Position numbers and translations under genes: made by a program
The notes under the pieces: generated by a model
What the model was told of the DNA's origin: nothing
What the model saw: the letters and a program-made list of their open reading frames with translations, nothing else
The model's database searches: none
In this document: piece after piece, positions 57,680-64,000 of the stretch
How positions within the stretch are numbered: position 1 is the stretch's first letter
Layout of the letters: each line of letters starts with the position of its first letter
Origin: Musa acuminata AAA Group
Taxonomy: Eukaryota; Streptophyta; Magnoliopsida; Zingiberales; Musaceae
Length of the DNA: 64,000 bases
Assembly: GCF_036884655.1 (NCBI RefSeq)
Contig: NC_088347.1
Span: 10,922,501-10,986,500 of the forward strand
Reading direction: 5' to 3'

Positions 57680-58060
57680 CAAAATAGACAAAATCAGCAT
57701 GAAAATAATATCCATGAATATACTTTTGATGAAGATATACCTCCTCTCCTAAGGGAGTCGAGAAGATGTTGGACAAGAAATGGAATTCAAGATAAGTGGT
57801 AAAATAAATATAATATGAGATTGGAGATTCCAAAGTTTGAAGGTAAAATAAATGTTGATGACTTTATGGATTGGCTTAATACAATAGAAAAAAATTTCGA
57901 TTTTCATGAACCACCAGAACAAAAGGTCAAACTTGTGGCATTCAAACTCAAACGAAATGTATCTTTTTGGTGGGAAAATCTAAAAAAATAAAGAGAATGT
58001 GAGGGAAAGAGTAAAATCATGACATAGAAAAAAATGAAAAGGGAGCTGAAGAGAAAACTA
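57680..58060 (+). pseudogene. Gypsy I gag fragment
   Basis: Plus strand, opposite to E. IPKFEGKINVDDFMDWLNTI, KLVAFKLKRNVSFWWENL (gypsy capsid WW motif), a stop, then KKMKRELKRKL. It joins integrase directly near 58060, so the rest of gag, protease and RT are deleted. The left boundary with E is uncertain by about 20 bases. Confidence 0.72.
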
Positions 58061-58063
58061 CTA

Positions 58064-59210
58064 GTGGCATGGTATGAAGAGAGATATAATAGAGTTTGTT
58101 TCTAAATGTCTGATATGCCAACAAGTGAAGATAGAACACCGAGAGCCTACGGAAAAATTAGAAAGGATTTCGATTCTTGAATGGAAGTGGGAGCAAGTCA
58201 CTATAGATTTTGTGATAGGATTACTCAAGATTGCGAAAGGATATGACGAAATTTGGGTAGTAGTAGACAGACATACTAAATTAGCTCACTTCCTTCTTGT
58301 TAGCAAGAAGTATCCATTGGATAAACTAGTAGGCTTATATATTAAGGAGATTATTCGATATCATGGGGTGCCGGTTAGCATTATCTCAAATAGAGATCCA
58401 AGGTTCACCTCTAAATTTTGAGTAAGTCTACAAAAATCTTGGGGCATACAATTAAAGTTTAGTAAAGCTTTTCACCCCCAAACTGATAGCCAATCTGAAA
58501 GGACAATACAAACTCTTGAAGATCTCTTAAAAGCATGTGCTGTGGACTTTGGTGGGAATTGGAATATGCACTTACACCTAATTGAGTTTTCTTATAATAA
58601 TAATTACCACTCTAGCATACAGATGGCTCCATTTGAAGCTTTTTATGGAAGAAAGTGTAGATCACCTATATATTGGGATGAGGTAGGAGAATAGAAGCTT
58701 TTAGGACCTCAATTAATTCAAAAAGATATTAATAATGTTGAAATTATATGCCAAAGATTATTAACAACTCAAAATCATCAAAAAAGTTGTGCAGATCGAA
58801 GGTGAAAAGATCTAGAGTTTGAAGTTGGTGAGCACATCTTCTTAAAAGTGTCGCCAACCAAGAGAGTTATGAGGTTTGGTCAAAGGGGGAAGTTAGCCCC
58901 AAAATTCATTGGCCCATTTGAGATCTTACAAAAGGTTAGGCCGGTGGCATATAGATTGGCATTGCCCCCAACTTTGGCTAGCATCCATAATGTATTCCAT
59001 GTGTCTATGCTTCGAAGATATATCAAGGATCCATTAAATGTTATATCTTACCAACCTCTACAATTAAGAGATGATGCCACTTTTGGAGAACAACCAAACC
59101 AGATATCGGAAAGGAAAGAAAATGTTCTAAGGAATAAAATAATACCTTTGGTAAAGATTTGTTGGCAACACCATTCAGACCAAAAGGCAAAGTGGGAAAG
59201 AGAAATGTAA
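58064..59210 (+). pseudogene. Gypsy I integrase and chromodomain-like C-terminus
   Basis: Integrase: [11 protein letters not shown] of the zinc domain, core [25 protein letters not shown] and [14 protein letters not shown], then a TGA at 58419-58421. It continues to [34 protein letters not shown] and KVSPTKRVMRFGQRGKLAPKFIG. The tail has WEREM, as in degenerate chromodomains. Stops also near 58692 and 58802. Typical Tekay/Del layout. Confidence 0.88.
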
Positions 59211-59269
59211 TAAAATTCTATTAAGGTGAGCTAAATTTTAGGACCAAATTTCCTATAGGAGGGGAGAAA

Positions 59270-61268
59270 TATAATCAAATCAAATATTTAAATAGGAATT
59301 AAATTTTTTTCCTTACTTACCATTGTAATTTAGGAAACATTAATCCATTTCCTTGTTTGTTAATACGAATTAGGAAATAACTATTAAGCATTCCAAATAG
59401 GGTGAGATCATATTTGTTAGTATATTAAATATAAATAATCCATAATAAATAAATACAAAAATAAAAATAAACTTCCTTTAATGGAGGCTTACCTCCTCCT
59501 ATTTAAGTGGAAGGATTTCTCTTCGTCATTCCTCACATAGCTGAGCCCTATAATGGGAGGAACGAGAAGTTACACCATACTGACAAGAGGTAGGTTTTCC
59601 TACCTTTCTTGAAAATAAAAGTTTTAGGTTTTATTTTGGGTCTTTAAATGTTAAAAGCTTTGTAGTTTGAAAATATTTATTAGTTCTTTAAATGTCAAAA
59701 TTTTATTATTACATTAAAATCTATTGAAGTTTTTATAATGTATTTTTTTATCCCTATTTAAGATTTTTATTTTTAGATTGAAATATGTTAAAAATTTATA
59801 TATTTTATATATTAAATCTATGATATTTTCTGGCATCACAACTTATTTTGGATTAGAATATCTGTTAAATTAAAATATATTATATAAAATTATGATATTC
59901 TTTGATCTAAAATTTAAAATGTATTAGTCTAAATGATTTATAATTTATTTGACTAGAATATGTTGAAATAATACATGTGTTGAAAATATGATTTCTATTC
60001 AAATTTAGAATGTTATTTCCTTGTATTGAAGCTTATCTCCTTATCTATCTTTTAATGCGTTATTATGTTTTTATTTATATTGTTAATGAATATATGTTGT
60101 GATATAAAATTAGATATTAATTGGATTGAAATTGCTTAAAGACCATACCCAACCCACGGATCAGGCCTTGGTCTGTAGGCTAACATTGCCCAACCATCAT
60201 GGGCGGTCACATGTGACGCACATGACTAGTTCATGGGCTAGGGCTGGGCCAGCCTTGTATGATGTATGCCTAGTCATGTGTAATGCACATGACCAGTAGA
60301 TGGACTGTCCCAATCTAGCCCAATATTGTTATTGGATTTAAGCTCAAATATTGAATGAACGAAACTAAGCTTGATTGGTCTAGATCGATTCAGGGTGAAT
60401 CCGAATCGATTGACTTATACAAGTCAATTTAACCTAAATTGAACCTAATCTAGTCCAAATTGTACTATTCTAGGGTGGTTCCAGACTAGTTAAATGAAGA
60501 TTAGAGATCGGTTCAGTTAGACTATAGTAAATTGAGTTCAATTGGATCGATTGAACTAGGGTTCAAGTTAATTGAGACCTAATTTGTATTATTTGATATT
60601 GATGATATTTGAGAGATATTTTAAATATATTATTTCATCCCGATATGAACATGACCAGTGTGAGATTATGTTATTTCTCTACCGAGAGCAGGTAGGGCGA
60701 TTCTCTTCAGGGATTAGTAGGCCGTCAAATGTGGCGGCTGGACGGTTCCTCCATCCGTTGTTGGGAGGAACGTGTCCCCACTTTGGCGAGTGAGGGACAC
60801 CACTCTATCCATTTTTGGGAGTGTGATATGAGTTTGCCTCTATCTGTTATTGGGAGAATACAAACTCATCCCGTATGATAAAGCCTTTCCATCCGTTGTT
60901 GGGGGAGTACTCCTTCGGGTATTTGATATACGCCAATGGGATGATTGATTGAATTTTGATCATCTATTCATTTTGAGTTGAGTTTTGGGGTTCCTACTCA
61001 GCGTTGCTGAATTTTCTTTGTTTTTGATTTTCAGAGCAACCTCCCTCTAGTACTAAATCAGATTCCAATGGAGAGCGGACCTTCCTCTATCTCTAGGTAG
61101 AGCCGCTTTGATGATTCTTGAAGTTAACATTACTATGTTTATTTTTTTATTTATGATTTGATAATTAAATAAATTATAATAAATATTTATGAATAATGAA
61201 TAAAATGATGTTTATCTACTTGGCCTGAATGTATGGAAAGATATAAAAAAAAAATCCAGGATGAGACA
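59270..61268 (+). repeat. 3' LTR of gypsy I
   Basis: 1999 bases, preceded by the purine tract AGGAGGGGAGAAA and followed by CTTAA. It begins TATAATC (a TG start may be mutated) and ends GAGACA. It contains the hairpin array at 60740-60907. Confidence 0.87.
60740..60907 (+). repeat. Four hairpins with a similar 11-nt loop in the gypsy I LTR
   Basis: The loop ATCCGTTGTTG (variants ATCCATTTTTG, ATCTGTTATTG) occurs at 60753-60763, 60807-60817, 60842-60852 and 60891-60901. Stems are: 60745-60752 with 60764-60771 (perfect, plus GGAC/GTCC outside); 60801-60806 with 60818-60823; 60838-60841 with 60853-60856 plus an outer 9-bp stem 60828-60836 with 60861-60869; and 60885-60890 with 60902-60907. Stem sequences differ but pair. 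Function unknown. The other LTR is truncated before this point. Confidence 0.75.
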
Positions 61269-61273
61269 CTTAA

Positions 61274-61597
61274 ACAATTTTCCCATTGAATACCTGATTG
61301 GGTCATTGATGACTTACAAAATGAGTTGTATGACTTATAAAGAGCTTGAGAACAACATTCTAAAGAACATGAAGGATTTGACATTTAGAACAAATGAAGA
61401 CCACTCGAGCGAAAGCTCAAGTGATGATGACTTTGAACTCTTAACTATGAAGCTTAAAAAAATTTTAAAATAAGAATCTAAAAATAAAAATAAACTTAAA
61501 AAGAAGAAGCTATAAAAAAAAAAAAGAAAACACTCATGGTGGCTTGAGATGAATCAAGTTCATCCAAAGATGAAGAACAAACCAATAATGGCGAGGG
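61274..61597 (+). pseudogene. Copia D gag, 3' part
   Basis: Continues D gag after gypsy I: NNFPIEYLIGSLMTYKMSC, KNMKDLTFRTNEDHSSESSSDDD, a stop at 61471-61473, then a Lys-rich stretch and SSSKDEEQTNN. It ends where LTR K is inserted. Confidence 0.82.
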
Positions 61598-61896
61598 TGT
61601 TGAATCTCGAATTTTGATGATGAAGTCAATTGTCATTTGTTGTCTAATCTATATGTTGAGATAAGTGTGCAGGATTAACTATGATGAAAGTAAGATATGC
61701 AGCGGGAGTTGCGCCGGAGTCAAGACAATGATCACGTTGGGAGTTCGAGAATTCGACGGAAGTTCGGACAGTCGTCGGAGGTTCTGTGGGAACAAATCTG
61801 AGAAGTCCATGAACTTGCCAAAGAAGCTCGTCGGAACTTGCCAAGTGGATCGTCACAAGTCTAGGAGTTTGCCGGAAGTTCGCAGGAGCATCACCG
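61598..61896 (+). repeat. LTR fragment K (Sirevirus-like)
   Basis: Plus-strand LTR start (TGTTGAATCTCG), closely matching the start of G/H LTRs, cut at CACCG (61892-61896) by LTR L. The rest is right of the window. Confidence 0.85.
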
Positions 61897-63995
61897 TGTT
61901 AGGATCAAGAGCACTAAGAGGGGGGGGGGGGGTGGGGGGGTGTGAATTAGTGCAGCGGAAATCTTTCGACGATAAAAACGTTCGAACGATAAAAACGATT
62001 TCGATGTGAAAGCCGATTCTAAGATTATTTTAACTTAAGATCAAGTGAGATGACGTTAATGTCAATCTATAAAGGCAGTTTGCAGTTATGATGAAAACCA
62101 GAATATGAGCGCAAACTGAAATATGACGTTCGTACGAAGAAACTGATTTATGTCTAAATGCTGATTCGTAAATCACTTGATTAGGCAAGATGCGGCTTAA
62201 GCAAGGATATTAAGGCAGTTTTCAAATAAGATAGAAATCAAAACGTAAACGCAAACTGAAATATTATGATCGTACGAAAAAATAGATTTACGTCTAAACG
62301 CTGATTCGGAAAGTGCAAAGCTTGAAACCCGATCGTATATGCGCAGAAAGAAGTAAGCTTTAGAGTCGGTTTGCAGTAAAGATAAAATGCTCAAAGTAAA
62401 TGCAAACCAAGATTTAGAGTAGTTCGGTCAATCTTGACCTACTCCACTTTTGACTTCCTCCACCGACGAGGTCACCGACGTCAACTAGAGGCCTTCCTTC
62501 AATAGGCGAAGGCCAACCACCCTTTTACAGTTTCACTCCTTTTGACGGGCTTAGGAGACAACCCTTACAGAATTTTCTCTCCTCTCTTTAAAGCTCAGAA
62601 CTTGGATGAAAAGAGGGAGAAGAACTTTTGGCCTTTACAACAATTTTGAGCTCTAAAAATCACAGAGCAAGATCAAGATTTCGGTGTTAGTTCTTGCTCT
62701 TTCAGTGCTGAATGGGTGGGGTATTTATAGGCCCCAACCCAGTTCAAATTTGGAGCTCAAAACTGTCAATTCCCAGAATTCCGGGATCAGGTGGTTGCAC
62801 CTTTTGACTAGAGCGGTTGCACCACCTGGCAGAGCTCGAAGACTGAGCCTCTAGGCGGTGCCACCTCCTATCAGGGGCGTTTGCACCTCCTACCAGAGCT
62901 CGAAGACTGAGCTCAAGCGGTGCAACCTCCTGACTAAGGCGGTTGCACCGCTCAGCCAGTGCTCGGAGACCGAGCCTAGGTAGTGCCACCTACTGTAAAG
63001 GGAGGTTGCACCGCCCAGTCTCGCTCGGAGACTGAGCCCAGGCGGTGCCACCTCCTAGTTGCGGCGGTTGCACTGCCTAGTCTCGCTCGGAGACTTAGCA
63101 CAGGCGGTGCTACCTCCTGGCTTGGGCGGTTGCACCTCCTGCCAGAAATCAGGGTCCGAATGGGTTGATCCATTCGGCCCTATTTGGGTTTTTCAGGGGC
63201 CCAATTGCCCCAAGATTAAGTTAATGGGATCACCTCCCATTTCCAACTTAATCATTGTGCTAACTACGACTTGTCCTAAGACATTTACTGCAACTTGCTC
63301 CGTTACGTCAATCGCTTCTTTTGGCGAGCTTCCGACGAACTTCCGTCGATCATCCGATGAACCCTTGGTGACGCTCCTGTGGACTTCCGACAAACTCCTG
63401 GACTTGCGACGATCCACTTGGCGAGTTTCGACAAGCTTCTTTGGCAAGCTCATGGACTTCTCGGATTTGTTCCCGCAGAACCTCCGACGACTGTCCGAAC
63501 TTCGGTCGAACTCTCGAACTCCCAATGTGATCATTGTCATGACTCCGGCGTAACTCCTATTGCATGTCTTTCTTCCATCGTAGTTAATCCTGCACATGTA
63601 AAACAAAACTTCGATCGAGACAATTAATCCTAAGCAATTAACCAAGTTGTCCGGCATGTCATTGGTCCCTCGACGCTTCATCCGATTCTTCGGCGCATCC
63701 TCCTCTCCTGCAGCCTATTGCCCAATTGGCCAGTTGACTCCGCAACTCCGATATCCTTGGCACAATACCCGCTCTTCTTGGCCCGATGCCCGAGTCCATG
63801 GCCTGAAGCCTTTTGTCGATACGTCGACCGATCCACCGGCCCGACGTCCAATCTTCTGACATGTTCCTCCGGCACAACATGATTTTTCTGCTTTAATTGT
63901 CTCATCCTGATCGAAGCATCCTGCATCACTCAAAACGCAGATTAAATCATAAATATATATCAAGTGGTTTCATCATCAAAATACGAGATTCAACA
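61897..63995 (-). repeat. LTR L (Sirevirus-like, minus strand, 3' LTR of an element to the right)
   Basis: 2099 bases, TGTTAGGATCAAG ... GAGATTCAACA. The final ATCTC at 63996-64000 is the start of a polypurine tract on the minus strand, so the internal region lies right of the window. Minus-strand TATA is at 62722-62729. A long interrupted G tract lies at 61920-61940. Its first ~400 bases (minus) resemble A's LTR and the rest resembles G/H LTRs. Confidence 0.9.
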
Positions 63996-64000
63996 ATCTC

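Larger units (their letters stand above)
22675..61268 (+). mobile_element. Gypsy element I (Tekay/Del-like chromovirus), heavily disrupted
   Basis: Defined by a truncated 5' LTR (22675-23848), a gag fragment (~57680-58060), integrase and chromodomain-like C-terminus (58064-59210), 3' LTR 59270-61268 and the duplication CTTAA. Protease and reverse transcriptase are missing, and gag joins integrase near 58060. About 34 kb of other elements (E, F, G/H, M) separate its LTR from its gag. Clade assignment rests on [12 protein letters not shown] and the long LTR. Confidence 0.82.

Noticed and set aside
55733..57833. Integrated plant pararetrovirus for the minus-strand RT at 55826-56583
   Set aside because: Domain order, the CCHC gag and the integrase at 23849-25002 fit Ty3/gypsy; no movement protein or coat motifs.

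Overview
The window is plant nuclear DNA made entirely of transposable elements. Ty1/copia and Ty3/gypsy LTR retrotransposons with tRNA-iMet-type primer sites (TGGTATCAGAGC) dominate, plus one plant-type LINE. I see no host gene, tRNA, rRNA, CRISPR array or bacterial feature. The dominant copia family looks like the Sirevirus/Maximus lineage: a UBN2-type gag, very long LTRs, several polypurine tracts and palindrome-rich U3 regions. The composition suggests a large-genome flowering plant, probably a monocot. Musaceae is only an impression and cannot be shown from sequence alone. I use letters A to M (no J) for the elements.

Layout. The oldest recognisable layer is D, a + strand Sirevirus-like copia element whose LTR end and gag appear at 21938-22669 and resume at 61274-61597. 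Everything between or to the left is nested in it. On the left, gypsy C (minus, 17415-21932) sits in D's 5' LTR. A 5'-truncated LINE (minus, 16952-17414 and 1-778) sits in C. Copia B (779-16946, site duplication GCTAC) sits in the LINE, and copia A (5145-12801, duplication AATGT) sits in B. A has near-identical 2.29 kb LTRs and one intact gag, but no pol. It is the youngest insertion and looks like a non-autonomous 'gag only' element.

On the right, gypsy I (Tekay/Del-like, 22675-61268, duplication CTTAA) splits D's gag. Remnants of gypsy E (minus, 23849-25002 and 55621-57670) lie inside I. Copia F (minus, 25003-55620) splits E. F is itself split by a three-LTR tandem array, G/H (28030-44742, duplication TTAAT), and by gypsy M (47273-52641, duplication TACCC). 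At the far right D's gag is broken by an LTR fragment K (61598-61896), which is broken by another Sirevirus-like LTR, L (61897-63995, minus), that runs to the window edge.

Function. Apart from A's gag, every long coding region carries stops, frameshifts or deletions, so no autonomous element is seen. A, C and M look like elements that would need proteins supplied by relatives elsewhere. The most unusual signals are structural. B's leader has four hairpins with an invariant 18-nt head and different but complementary outer stems. I's LTR has four hairpins with a similar 11-nt loop. Each Sirevirus subfamily has its own palindromic core in U3. Gypsy elements C and M share the same deletion of the reverse transcriptase active site.
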